A stretch of 64,000 nt of DNA from Arthonia radiata (Eukaryota; Ascomycota; Arthoniomycetes; Arthoniales; Arthoniaceae), in assembly GCA_002989075.1 (NCBI GenBank), contig PSQN01000005.1, positions 1,935,241 to 1,999,240 on the forward strand, read 5' to 3'. This document shows positions 13,741 through 22,995 of this stretch, piece by piece. The translations under genes and the position numbers were made by a program. The notes under the pieces were generated by a model. The model made no database searches. It worked only from the letters and a program-made list of their open reading frames with translations, and was not told the origin of the DNA. How positions within the stretch are numbered: position 1 is the first letter of the stretch; each line of letters begins with the position of its first letter.

Positions 13741-14475
13741 ATGGTGAAGTACAAAGAACACGAACTTCACAAGCATAATATCGTCTTCGAGGTCCCCAAC
13801 GGCCACCGTTACACCAAGCATTGGCTGTACTTTTTCACTCACGTATTCTTGGAGTCCTCTGTGGTTCCGCTGGAGTTCCGAAAGTATGAACATTTGGGCG
13901 AACGCCGCGTCGTGCTCAAAACCGAGACAGCTTTGCCCCATTTTTTGCGCACATCAAGCTCTGAAGAGACGTCTGCAATGTTGGTAGCTGCGAAGAATAA
14001 CGGCATCTTCCACAACGGCTTCCACAACCTTTTCGGCGGAGTCATTCTCTGGCAGGTACAGCATCCTCGGATGATGCCTCCACTCGTCTTTACGGAGGAC
14101 GATTCTTTCTTGGGATTGGTCGCTAAGCGACGGTTCGCTCGTAGGTTTGAGATGCCAAATTTGACGGCGTCCGAGTACGAAGAGATGGTTCAAGTCTGCT
14201 CGAGTGAGAATCACGAAGAGGACAAAGTCAAAAGGAAAACCCTTAAGGACGCCGGGGTGCCGGAACCGTACATCACGCCGCTGAAACTTTCCGAAGAATC
14301 TGCTACGGAGCGCGCGAGGGAACCACCACAGCCTCTCAAGATGCCAAAACTTATTGGAGAAATACTTGCAGATTCGAGGGCCGGGACGGTGAGGGGCAAG
14401 CGGGCGAAGGCAGAGAAACCTGCTCAGAACCCTGCACCCCCTCCCTCATACGTTTCGCTTTATTCTACTAAATGA
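13741..14475 (+). CDS. Array paralogue A: unknown ~190-residue family with a C-terminal extension
   Basis: This is a 244-residue protein of no function known to me. It is the only one of three paralogues with an uninterrupted frame. Features shared with the copies at 18090 and 20723, in order: an I-x-x-E-[IV]-P segment (residues 14-19), a W-x-Y-F-x-x-[KH]-V segment followed by L-x-S-x-x-[VI]-P (28-43), R-[RV]-V-L-K-like (56-60), H-P-x-M-M-P-P-L (108-115), Y-x-x-M-[VI]-x-[VL]-C (146-153) and A-G-[VI]-P-x-x-Y-I-T-P-L (171-181). After residue 184 it carries a 60-residue proline-, lysine- and alanine-rich tail absent from the other copies. No signal peptide or membrane span is visible, so a cytosolic or nuclear site is likely. 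The ATG at 13741 matches the start of the 20723 copy, and no in-frame ATG lies upstream. No intron is needed. A homology search with the three copies together would show whether the family has a name. Confidence 0.75.
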   Translation: MVKYKEHELHKHNIVFEVPNGHRYTKHWLYFFTHVFLESSVVPLEFRKYEHLGERRVVLKTETALPHFLRTSSSEETSAMLVAAKNNGIFHNGFHNLFGGVILWQVQHPRMMPPLVFTEDDSFLGLVAKRRFARRFEMPNLTASEYEEMVQVCSSENHEEDKVKRKTLKDAGVPEPYITPLKLSEESATERAREPPQPLKMPKLIGEILADSRAGTVRGKRAKAEKPAQNPAPPPSYVSLYSTK

Positions 14476-14571
14476 AAATGGCACCGCTGTGTTCCCCACC
14501 CTCCGGCCCTCACGGTCACCTGGGTCCTCCCACAAGGCATCCCCTTCCTTCGATACGCTACGGAGATTTGC

Positions 14572-14604
14572 GGGAGGAGGTGTATAGGGGAGGAGGTGTA
14601 AGGG
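14572..14604. repeat. Two-unit GGGAGGAGGTGTA repeat
   Basis: Two copies of a 14- to 16-base purine-rich unit stand directly side by side about 100 bases after the stop of paralogue A. They could form G-rich secondary structure, but nothing else marks them as functional. Confidence 0.5.
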
Positions 14605-14709
14605 CCCGAGGGGGTATATTTGCCGTCGCCCGGCATCAGCGCATTTTACCGCAGTCAGGCCATGCATATAATCTCTCACCCCCTATATGGTTGAAACGGT
14701 AACACAGTT

Positions 14710-14958
14710 TCATAGTTGTTCAGCAACGCCTGATACACGTGACCGTGGTGGTTCTCGATAACGCAGCACGACGTATGCACGTCTAGTGTACGCACTTATT
14801 ATCGCCCGCTTTTCGACAACAGGCGGGATCACAGCATCCGCGCGAACCTTAAGCTCGACTGTTGGGGCGGTCTTAAAGTCTTTAGGTGCCGCCGCGCCTC
14901 TTGGACGGACTTCTTCTATGTATGAAAGCCGCGAACGTAGCTGCCAGGAACACCACGC
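14710..14958 (-). pseudogene. Minus-strand open frame with a D-F-K-T-A-P-T-V motif, copy 1
   Basis: An 83-codon open frame without ATG start runs on the - strand between paralogue A and the first cysteine-rich gene. Its middle (14845-14900) matches 16205-16260 at about 77% by hand count. In this reading frame most differences are silent third-base changes (Asp-Phe-Lys-Thr-Ala-Pro-Thr-Val is kept in both). That pattern suggests both descend from a real coding exon on this strand. I do not recognise the protein. The lack of a start and of other exons points to a leftover fragment, though an internal exon of a living gene is not excluded. Confidence 0.35.
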
Positions 14959-15362
14959 TTATAGCGTCTACGGCGCCCATGAAAAACTTCTTTTGGTCCC
15001 TGTTTTGTTGGCAATTTGCTTCCTCAAATATAGATTATAGTGCACCTCCAACCGCAGTAAGAAAAGCAAAGCCAGTATTATAGCCTATAGCACGGCCGGT
15101 GAACGGTGTAGAGATACAAGAAAGCAGCACAGAAGGAGTTCAACGAGAAGATGATTTAGCCGCTCAAGGTTCCGAATGGACTCGGTATTGAGCGCCGAAG
15201 GTTGCGTTGGTGCGGAGAAGGTAAGGATAGTCAAGGTTTGCTGCGAGGTAGAGCGTCTGAAGGTGGCGGCTTTAGGCGAGCGTCGTCGTTTGAAGCCGCC
15301 TGGACTATTTATCAAGGGTTGACCTTACCTTCCTCTTCTGCCCCCTTGGCAAATCGAAAACG

Positions 15363-15368
15363 TATAAA
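15363..15368 (+). promoter_or_regulatory. TATA box of the cysteine-rich gene at 15501
   Basis: TATAAA lies 138 bases before the ATG. A second TATA-like stretch (CTATTTATC) is near 15306. The leader between box and ATG is rich in A and C, as is usual for fungal leaders. Confidence 0.45.
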
Positions 15369-15500
15369 ACCTCTGCAGCTCGCACAACCTTATAACCCGA
15401 ACATTCAAAAGCACAACTGGAACACGCTCTACATTCACAATCGTAGCAACCACTCAGCCACTTCACAATCTCGGTCAGATATCGCAAACCCTTCAAAAAC

Positions 15501-15848
15501 ATGTGTCAGAACATCATCCGCAAGTGGCACTCCTTCGATCACAACGACAGCCGCCACAACGAACTCGAAACTAAGCGCGAGGTGGAGTTGTGCGCTATCG
15601 CCAAAGCAAACAACAAAGGCAGTGGACAGGAGATTCCTTGCGACGCGGACCACATGTGCGTGTTTTGTGGGTTTCTCGAAAAGCACAAGTCCGAGTAGAA
15701 CCAGAGCTTTCGCGATCGACATGGTCATGCTGAGAAGAAGTTTCACTACATCTCCGACTCTGAGCGTCTCGTCTACAACAATGGGGACGCGTACTGGGAG
15801 ACCCTTTATTCGTATGGCTGGAATAGGTACCTTTGTCTTTTGGAGTAA
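15501..15848 (+). pseudogene. Small cysteine-rich family member 1 (Met-Cys type), one in-frame TAG
   Basis: The first open part encodes 65 residues with Cys at 2, 31, 47, 53 and 56, the last two forming C-x2-C. This fits the Met-Cys family shared with 16876, 21674, 22996 and 24100, except that the cysteines expected near residues 11 and 16 are missing. The frame stops at TAG (15696-15698), then continues for another 49 codons to TAA at 15846-15848 with balanced, charged, tyrosine-rich protein-like sequence. This includes an F-R-D-R-[HE]-G match to the gene at 19362. I therefore take the family member as about 115 codons with one stop inside. It may be a pseudogene, a shortened but living 65-residue protein, or a readthrough product. 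There is no signal peptide. The cysteine pattern suggests metal binding, which is inference only. Confidence 0.55.
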
Positions 15849-16875
15849 AGGGAGTGAGTCGTGGTCAGTGCGACTTCCAGGAACATTCTCACATAGCCTG
15901 TATATGCTACTGCTATGGAGGGCTGTCCGAAAGATGGTATGAAATAGTCAGTTGCGGGAGCCATTCAGCAACCTGTCGATCGAGCGAACGAGTTACATCA
16001 CAGCTATATTGAGTATCTTTGTACAGCGAATGGAAGATGCATGGTGCTCGAATTGTATTAATATCGCATCCAGACAACCTTGTGGGCCGGTCACCCCTTC
16101 TCCGCCTTGCACCGTCCTGCTGACAACTTGCTCGACCGCATGAGCATACGCTGCGGAGGAATGTAGCTTACGGAGAAAGATTTGAGCAGGACCGCAAGAC
16201 CCTAAACCTCAAGCTAGACCGTAGGGGCTGTCTTGAAGTCTGCGGGGACCGCAACGCCTCATTCAAAGGCTCATTCTGTGCTCTTAAGCTGCAAGCTTAG
16301 TCACCAAAAGAGAACACTGGTAGCTTCGTTTGTTTATGACATTAATGTTGACAGCTTGCTGTTTGAAGTACGTCTCCAAACGCGCCAAGTATGTAAAGGT
16401 AAGACTCACATCGTGACATGTGACCTGGCCGCTGCGGAGCGGTAATGAAGCGCGCACTTTGGACCGGGGATCGGCACATGCAACTGGCAATGACTTCCGG
16501 AAGAATGCGGAAAGAGCAGTCGCCCCCGGCTGTCAGCATTGTATATGGTAAGAGGCGGATGACAGAGGCTGTCCGCCACTGAGCGCACACCGCCGCAAGA
16601 GAGCATGGACGGGTTCCACGAGACGTGCCGCTAAGGGCTTGAGCGCTCAGTGCCGTCAATGATGGGCGACTGTTAACGCTTTCACGCGGCTCGCACGGGT
16701 ACCAGTCGGGGTCTTGCGTTTGCATTTTGTCATAGTAAGCGTTTGCAGAATACTACAAAAACATGCGACACTTCTCGGTCTTTCCTCCTCCTCAAACGAT
16801 CAAACCCCGCTGAGTTTCGAGACTTCACCCTCTCAGACCTGTCCAGCTCATCACCAACCCTATTTGACCGGCAGC
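15849..16875. other. Intergenic stretch between cysteine-rich genes 1 and 2
   Basis: It contains no gene I can support. It holds the second copy of the minus-strand D-F-K-T-A-P-T-V fragment at 16205-16260. The rest shows no recognisable coding signal; the longer - strand frames near 16342-16725 are not convincing. Confidence 0.5.
16199..16268 (-). pseudogene. Minus-strand D-F-K-T-A-P-T-V fragment, copy 2
   Basis: This fragment is the counterpart of 14845-14900, with about 43 of 56 bases alike by hand. In the shared reading frame the peptide Asp-Phe-Lys-Thr-Ala-Pro-Thr-Val is intact, followed by a stop where copy 1 has Glu. Flanking sequence no longer matches, so only a short core is left. 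It is a decayed piece of an unknown minus-strand gene family interleaved with the plus-strand array. Confidence 0.35.
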
Positions 16876-17325
16876 ATGTGCGGTACCAAGCATACTATCT
16901 ACCATTGTTGCAAAGACGAATGCGAAGATGTGACGAGGAAAACCAGGCAGTGAGGTCCGTGTACACTCGCCCAATACGTTGCAGATGTAGGCGTCCCAGT
17001 CGATCCATCGAAATGCCCTGAGAAAGGACCCATGCGCGAGGATGTTGTTGATACCATGCCATGCAAGAGGTGCATGAAAGCCGAAGAGAAGGAGAATCAA
17101 CAACAGGTCGCCCAAGAATCGAAGACCGAGGAAACTGGCCATGGAAAGCGGGTCCTTCAAGGTTTCAAGAAGATGTTCACCCACAGCAATGATTCGCAAG
17201 ACCAGGAATCCAAGAAGCGCCAAGCCAAGCCATCTGTCCTCCCCGTGGATCGCTCAAGGCTGAGGCATGACCTTTACATTCCAGCTCGAGGTGCCGCGAA
17301 AGTGTATCCGTGGAGGCCGAACTGA
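16876..17325 (+). pseudogene. Small cysteine-rich family member 2 (Met-Cys type), one in-frame TGA
   Basis: Reading from the ATG gives Met-Cys, then Cys 11, 12 and 16, then TGA at codon 26 (16951-16953). The same frame then runs open to codon 149 and supplies exactly the missing family cysteines (codons 29, 47, 63 and 66, the last two as C-x2-C). The whole frame, 150 codons with the final stop, matches the length of the intact member at 24100. The part after the core is lysine-, glutamate- and glutamine-rich and probably disordered. The stop therefore interrupts a single gene rather than ending a short one. It could be a recent pseudogene, a sequencing error or a readthrough site. No intron with usual signals removes the TGA. 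No signal peptide is seen. Confidence 0.6.
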
Positions 17326-18089
17326 CGTTCACTGTTCTGTTCCGGACCGAAATGGGCCAAAGGTGACGTGAAACAGTTCAATCTAGGGAGATCAAAAAAG
17401 GCCTTAGATGAGCTTGGTGGAGGGTTGGCATTCCTGGACAAGAACAATGGGTGGAAGATGAGTGATCTTAGATAGCGAAGACGTTCGAACGGACATTTTC
17501 TCTCAATGAAGATGGTGCAGCCTTGAGTGCTCAGGCATCTTCCCCCATCTCGAAAATGCTTGCCAAGTCATGTCCGACATGCTGGCTATCGCTCAGTTGC
17601 AGCAAGATCGCCTTGGTCACAGTCGATGTTTGGCCGTTGCATCAAGAGTGGCATAATCCTGTCTGCCGTCTTGCAAGCTCGCACTGCAATCCATCATCTC
17701 CCAGCGACACCGCTTACGTGGGGCGTGTATTGGCTTGATCTAACAAGGCGAGATGCTTTGCGTTCCCTCGTGTTTGGCGCATTTCCCGTCCTCTTCTCCG
17801 CGACGCGGATGGGTAAGGACGAAATGCCTGGCTATGGGCTGCAACGGCGCTCCAAGCCGAAGAGGACATATGGAAGGCTGTCGCCTGGAGTCGGCTCGCC
17901 CGGATGGTTGCGGATATCTCGTAGCGGTTTGAGACGGTCGCTTCTCCTGGGTCAGCATATAAATGAAACTTCGCCTCCTCGTCCGTTGAAACCTTTCAGT
18001 ATCAACAAACAGGTCTCCATCTACCGGTAACACCTTCCGATCTACCAGCGACTACCACGTGCTACGCAACAACCACCAGCTTCAGCAAC
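17326..18089. other. Upstream region and leader of paralogue B
   Basis: No gene is supported here. The open frame 17527-18030 + has no usable ATG and runs into the promoter, so I treat it as chance. A TATAAA box is at 17958-17963, and the last 130 bases before 18090 are an A/C-rich leader. Confidence 0.5.
17958..17963 (+). promoter_or_regulatory. TATA box of array paralogue B
   Basis: TATAAA stands 132 bases before the ATG at 18090. The spacing is close to that at 15501 (138 bases) and 19362 (118 bases). Confidence 0.45.
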
Positions 18090-18677
18090 ATGAGCTCCTC
18101 TAATACCAAAGAAGAGGTTCCGACCACGAATGACGACACGATCACGTACGATGACTTGACCTTGCAAAAGTACAGCGCTGTCATCGAGATCCCCTTGACG
18201 TTCCCCGGCCCGTACACCGGACACTGGAACTACTTCCTCTCGAAGGTCCTCCTGCCATCCAAATACATACCTAGCGACTTCCAGAACATTCAAGTCATCA
18301 ACAAGAGACGAATCGTGCTAGTGCCGGGAGACATACCGCTTGGCCCCATCACGCCCGAAAGACGGTCTATGGGCGATGACTTCTTCAGGGTCATGGCTAA
18401 ACACGGGGTAGCGAAAGTTCATGCGGCGAGATTCCACGAGAGAATGACCGTCATGAAAGCACAGCACCCTGAGATGATGCCTCCGCTCGCTGTTCTTAAA
18501 CCGCGTGCGGTCGGAAATGACTACGATATTGGGTATAGCAAACCGATCCTTGAAAAGGATGAGTATAAGGAGATGATAGCCTTGTGCAAGGGTTCTTCTC
18601 GCAACGACAAGAGTAAGAGTGAGGTCTTGCGCAACGCTGGTATTCCGAAGACGTAGATCACGGAGCTCGGGCTGTAA
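18090..18677 (+). CDS. Array paralogue B: unknown family, ends seven codons early at a TAG
   Basis: The protein has 188 residues and is a paralogue of A (13741) and C (20723). It shares I-E-I-P (residues 32-35), H-W-x-Y-F-x-[ST]-K-V-L-L followed by S-x-x-[IV]-P (45-61), R-R-I-V-L (73-77), H-P-E-M-M-P-P-L (126-133) and a Y-K-E-M-I-A-L-C stretch near the C-terminus. The frame stops at TAG (18654-18656), at the place where A and C have the Tyr of Y-I-T-P-L. Behind it the expected I-T-x-L codons and a second stop (TAA, 18675-18677) follow. The loss is only a few residues, so this copy may still work. No signal peptide, membrane span or intron is seen. Function is unknown. Confidence 0.75.
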
Positions 18678-19361
18678 AGTGTGTTACGTGGGACAGACTT
18701 GGAAAGAATCGGACTAGTGACAATTTTGGGAGGTGCTGAGTTAGTGATGAGCTGGGCCGTTCAGTCAGCAAGAAGAACGGGCGCTTAGTTGACAAGATAA
18801 TACGAGCGCCATTCAATCCCCGATTCAGAATGCGCTGTCTTGTTGCCAGACTTGCTGTAATGCAAGTGATGCGTGTCCGTCCGTGAATTTGAGTAGAGCA
18901 TGTCGAAGTCCCCTAAGCGGACGGGGCCATGTTTAGTACTTTTGGTCCTTCTATTGTGGGGGTATGTGATCAGATAGTCGAGTTTGCACACAACGCCCCT
19001 TGCAAATGATCTTTCACTACAACGATCGTGACCTCAGCTCGTAACTTCTCGCTCGGCATGATGCGGCTTCAAGGCCAAGCGCATCACGAGCTGCGCCGAC
19101 GGATGAAGGCGGTGATACCTGACCGTGGGTGTAAGCGGTTCAATCCGACCGCGACGAAGGGCACACTGCCGCTTTTACTCGGCTGAGAGGATGCAAGCGG
19201 CTGCGATGCGCCCGTTTGGCCGTTGCTGCCTCCTCAGAGTGGACATAAATACACGGTGTTGCCCTCAGTATTGATTTGAAGCATACACAACACCATACTA
19301 CGACAATAACTTGATCTTAAACACCAGCCGCAGAAGTAAGCAGGCCTGATAGCAGCACATA
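18678..19361. other. Intergenic stretch between paralogue B and the 19362 gene
   Basis: I see no gene here. The last 120 bases form a promoter and leader with CATAAATA at 19244-19251. Confidence 0.5.
19244..19251 (+). promoter_or_regulatory. TATA-like box of the 19362 gene
   Basis: CATAAATA lies 118 bases before the ATG and is followed by an A/C-rich leader of the same style as the other array genes. Confidence 0.4.
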
Positions 19362-19874
19362 ATGTTGTTCGACAAGTTGTCTCGCGAATGTCATGAATCT
19401 GAGGATGACGGCAAGGATCCTCTCCTACCGAAAGACAACGCCAAAAACTCCGACAAAAAGCCGGACCCCAATCAAGTTACACGGCAAGATGTGGAAGAGA
19501 GACTCGATGAGCTCTTAATATTCCATGTATGCCCTAGATTAGGCAAAGGCTACGATGAGTCAGACCTCAGTCGCGAATGTGACTGCTGCAAAGTCTCAAA
19601 AGAGAAAGACGCGCTTCGAAAGAAGGGACTGGGTGATACAATTGAAGCAATGGAGGCGCAGGATATTGAACCCTCGGAAGCCGAGAAGCGACTCCGTGGA
19701 ATCGCACTGCTCTGGGCACAAGAGAAGAAGTTGTTGTATCCCTACGTGGAGTCGCGCTTTCGCGACCGTGAGGGCGACCGTCTTTATAATGCACGCATCA
19801 GAGCGCCCTCCAAGAAGGCCATGCAAACTTACCAGAGACCGGCTTCCCTGGCGGCATGGATGGGACAAATTTGA
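19362..19874 (+). CDS. Cysteine-containing hydrophilic protein, divergent relative of the Met-Cys family
   Basis: The product has 170 residues and is very rich in charged residues. The first 50 residues are acidic and lysine-rich, probably disordered. A C-P-R-L segment at residues 57-60 followed by C73, C75 and C76 resembles C-P-R-L...C-x2-C of the 24100 protein (residues 45-64). Near the end, F-R-D-R-E-G matches the sequence behind the stop of the 15501 gene. These links make it a diverged family member that has lost the Met-Cys start, but the similarity is short. The ATG at 19362 has a good promoter upstream, and no earlier in-frame ATG fits. The frame is uninterrupted. There is no signal peptide or membrane span. 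Function is unknown. Confidence 0.6.
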   Translation: MLFDKLSRECHESEDDGKDPLLPKDNAKNSDKKPDPNQVTRQDVEERLDELLIFHVCPRLGKGYDESDLSRECDCCKVSKEKDALRKKGLGDTIEAMEAQDIEPSEAEKRLRGIALLWAQEKKLLYPYVESRFRDREGDRLYNARIRAPSKKAMQTYQRPASLAAWMGQI

Positions 19875-20722
19875 GCGGAGGATTGGCAGTCGCATTCGCA
19901 AGCCAAGGAAAGCCCCAGTGAATAATCTCCGAAATGGCAGGCATCGAGCCTGTACTTACCCCGGCTGGCTCCTTGCAACGAACGATAGGCGGCGGAGGAT
20001 AGGACCGATTAGAGCTCCGACAATACAAACCCGTACTTTGTTTTCGGGGTTTGGGCGTGTTTTCCGTACACTCGAGAAGCTTCTGTGCAGATGCGGTTCT
20101 TTATGACACAACGTCATTCGTTACGAAGTCAGTGGACCGCTTACCTTTAGAAGCCGCGCTACGCCAGTACATAGAACCGATATCACACCAACTCTGACTT
20201 CAAAGCCGAATAGCTTACTTTCATGCTACCGTCATATGCCGCAGGTGTGTCAGCAGCGCAATGTCCTCTGCCTTGCACGTTGGGCATCTCAATCATCAAC
20301 CACCTGAGGCTGTCGTAAGTGATATCAGCTTACCCGCTCACTGGTCCAAATCTCGCGTTGCGTGCCGCAAGGTGAGACCAGGCCTGTCGCGCGTTGCTCG
20401 CTTAGACGAGGGCGCAAATGCCTCGCCATAGCATGAGCGGAGGAAGCCGACAGTGACGAGGGGGACAGCGTCGCATGAATTCGGCTCGGCTGGGAGCGGC
20501 CGATTGTGTTGCTTCCGTGTGATACCTGCGTCTTTATCTCCAGGTGCACATATATACGTCTTCATACCCACACTTCATTACAGCTCTCAGAGCATATACC
20601 AAACCTCCACGAAAGCCACTGCATCAACATTGAGCCAGCAGTACACAGCAACAGACTTTTTGGTACAGATTCACCGGAAAGCGACCTTATCAGGCATCAC
20701 AACTGATACCGATACAGCGAAC
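19875..20722. other. Upstream region of paralogue C
   Basis: No gene is supported here. TATATA at 20551-20556 lies 172 bases before the ATG at 20723. The open frame that reaches back to 20453 in the coding register has no upstream ATG that matches the family start. Confidence 0.5.
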
Positions 20723-21292
20723 ATGGGCGACGATACCGTCGAATACCGGGGAAAGCCCCTTGACAAGCACAGTATACTGATAGAAGTCCCGCGCGATAAC
20801 CCGGATGACTACCTGAAACTTTGGATGTACTTCATCACCAAGGTACTCCTAACGTCAAAACAAGTTCCGCAGCGGTTCCGTGACTTCGAAAATTGGAACG
20901 ACGGCCGCGTCCTCCTCAAAGCCAAGAGAGCGTCGGACATTCGGAACTGGTCTTTCTTCGAGGACGAAGATACACGCCGTTGGAAGCGAGTGTTGGACCA
21001 AAACAGCATCAAGGAAGCCTCAAAGCAACCAGTTTGGGTCTTTCGAGTGGAGAACGCTCATGTCATGCCTCCACCTTTCGTCGTCTAGACGGAGGGTTTC
21101 TGGGATGTAATCGCCGAAGGCTGGCGGGAGGGAAACCAGAAGTATGGTGTGTCGGAGTCTTCGTACAAAAAAGCAGTCGCAGTGTGCCACGACGATACAC
21201 TGACCAACGAGGTAAAGTGTGAGGTCTTGCGCAAGGAAGGGATACCCATCGGGTACATCACGCCCCTCACTCCTGCACAGCCAAAGCACTAG
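20723..21292 (+). pseudogene. Array paralogue C: unknown family, one in-frame TAG in the middle
   Basis: From the ATG the frame gives 121 residues with the family signatures: S-I-L-I-E-V-P (17-23), Y-L-K-L-W-x-Y-F-x-T-K-V-L-L followed by S-x-x-V-P-x-x-F-R (30-53), R-V-L-L-K (62-66) and H-V-M-P-P (113-117). TAG follows at 21086-21088. The same frame then continues open for 67 codons to TAG at 21290-21292. It contains the rest of the family, including a Y-x-x-A-V-A-V-C equivalent and E-G-I-P-x-x-Y-I-T-P-L at the end. Total length (about 188 residues) equals that of B. This is one gene with a single interruption: a young pseudogene, a sequencing error or readthrough. No intron removes the stop. 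Confidence 0.65.
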
Positions 21293-21673
21293 CGGTACTA
21301 CGCTGATGAGGCCACTCCATCCGGGTTAGCTGGGGATCAGATGGTTCGATAGTGATAACAACGCTTCGAGATTGAACATGCCCACAAACCTGTTTTGTTC
21401 CATATTAGCAAAATTGCAGCAAACGCTTCCGCACCTAGTGCCTTTCACGCAGCTAGGCGGCGGCTTTGTGAAAGCAATCGGCCAGCTTCTCTGCCTTGCG
21501 CCTTGTGCTGCACCTTGTCAACTGCCATCTCATAGTCCACTCAAAGACCCCTTCATTGGGCAAACTCACAGTGCAACAACACTCAGCCCCACAACACAAT
21601 CACCCACAGACTTCCCAAGGCTAGTCAACCATCCGTCTATTCACCCACTTACTCACAACCAAGCCCCTCAACA
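21293..21673. other. Intergenic stretch before the 21674 gene
   Basis: No gene is seen. The last 150 bases are C- and A-rich with many CCCAC and ACAA runs, typical of a fungal leader. No clear TATA box is present. Confidence 0.5.
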
Positions 21674-21934
21674 ATGTGCAAACGCGTCCAAACAATCTTC
21701 CACTGCACCAACTACCCGCTCGGCTGCCCCAACCTCACCCGCCGCACTCAAGTGGACGTCTTTGAGACCTGCTTCGTCGCCTATGTCGGCGGTATCAAGC
21801 CAGGAAAGTGCCCGTACACATTTCAGAAGAAACCGATTCAGCAGCATGTTGCTTCCATGGCCCATTGCGGGAATTGTCTGATCCGGAAGGGTGAGATAGA
21901 ACGCATGAGGAGACTCAGGCGGAGTGGGTGGTAG
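21674..21934 (+). CDS. Small cysteine-rich family member 3 (Met-Cys type), intact
   Basis: The protein has 86 residues and the family cysteine pattern at 2, 11, 18, 33, 46, 65 and 68, the last pair as C-x2-C. The C-terminus is basic (several Arg-Arg pairs). There is no signal peptide, so it is not an obvious secreted effector. The even spacing and terminal C-x2-C suggest a small zinc-binding fold, which is inference. Family length varies here from 83 to 150 residues, and this copy lacks the long tail of 16876 and 24100. The ATG is the first in the frame that yields Met-Cys. It follows the C paralogue by about 380 bases on the same strand. Confidence 0.7.
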   Translation: MCKRVQTIFHCTNYPLGCPNLTRRTQVDVFETCFVAYVGGIKPGKCPYTFQKKPIQQHVASMAHCGNCLIRKGEIERMRRLRRSGW

Positions 21935-22407
21935 GGAGAGCCTTCAGGCGCCGGCGGGGAGTTGGGATGGGATGGATGACGCAGGGCTGAGGTTGCTTGG
22001 GAACAGAGGTGCGGCAGACTGTGGTGTTGGACCGTGAGTGCGTTGAGCTTGTCAGAGCTGGCAGTGCATCCGGGAAGGCGCGATACAGTTCGTGTTCGTG
22101 AACGATTTTGTACGAGATGCTCGTCTGTCAAGGACACAGATGCCCCTTTCGAACAACTAGGGCGCGTTCTATCTGTACATTTCTGTGGCAGTCGCTTCAC
22201 CCGGACGCACGACTTACCTTCCCCGCGCATCAACATTCTATTGCGCCCATACGCGCACGGCAGAGCGCGGGACTCGAGCCGAGCAGGCACGGCAGCAGCA
22301 CCTTCGACTGTGCTGCCCGCCCCTTTCACCACCGCTCCGCAATATCAGCAGTTGTGCGATGCCTACACCGTGAACCCTGGGATGTACTGAAAGCACAACT
22401 ACTGGCA
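21935..22407. other. Intergenic stretch between 21674 and the 22408 fragment
   Basis: The overlapping open frames 22034-22390 and 22108-22554 + have arginine- and serine-rich translations typical of non-coding sequence until about 22400. I see no separate gene. Confidence 0.4.
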
Positions 22408-22554
22408 CGATGGCACCAAGGTGACTGTGCCAAGCACGAGACCATCTCGATGAACGCGACGAACTCGAAAATTGCGGCGAGAGATGGCAGAAATAAGATC
22501 GATGCGGCGTCGAAGCTAAAGGAAAAGGTTGCGAAGATGCGCAGCTCGTCGTAG
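22408..22554 (+). pseudogene. Possible C-terminal remnant of a Met-Cys family gene
   Basis: The last 48 codons of a longer open frame read R-W-H-x-G-D-C-A-K-H-E and then a lysine- and alanine-rich helix. The R/K-W-H start and some of the DNA resemble codons 8-10 onward of the 15501 gene. The upstream part with Met-Cys and the C-x2-C core is absent or unrecognisable. I read this as the tail of a decayed family member inside the array, with low confidence. Confidence 0.3.
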
Positions 22555-22995
22555 TCTGTGGGAAACAGGTGTGGGATAAAAAGTAGTGGGTGCGATGTTG
22601 ATGATCGATTGAGCTTGACGATCTAGAGCGAGGTGAGGAAGACATGCAGTATGGTGAAAGCTGTGTGACAACTGTAGCGTGCCTTGTAGCCTGTACTTGC
22701 TTGTTCAATGAACTGTCGCTTCCCACTTCTCAATCCATCTCCTGTATCACTTCTGTGCCTGCTGTGCGCGTTTGGAGGTGGCGAGCCACTAGGCACTATC
22801 AAACGCCGAATGTCACCTACATGTTTACTGCAGGCTTTTCCGACTCTTAAATTTCTTAAGCGTCAACTCAGCGCCTGCTCTTCTACAACTACTCCGTTTT
22901 GCACAATTGGACAGTACCAACTCGAACCACTCAGCAACACCACGTCACTCCCAGCCCTCTTCTCGCTCAACCCCAACCTATACTCCGTGAGCACG

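Noticed and set aside
17527-18030. 167-codon open frame upstream of paralogue B
   Set aside because: It has no usable ATG at its start, runs through the TATA box and leader of the 18090 gene, and its translation is arginine- and serine-rich as expected from non-coding sequence.
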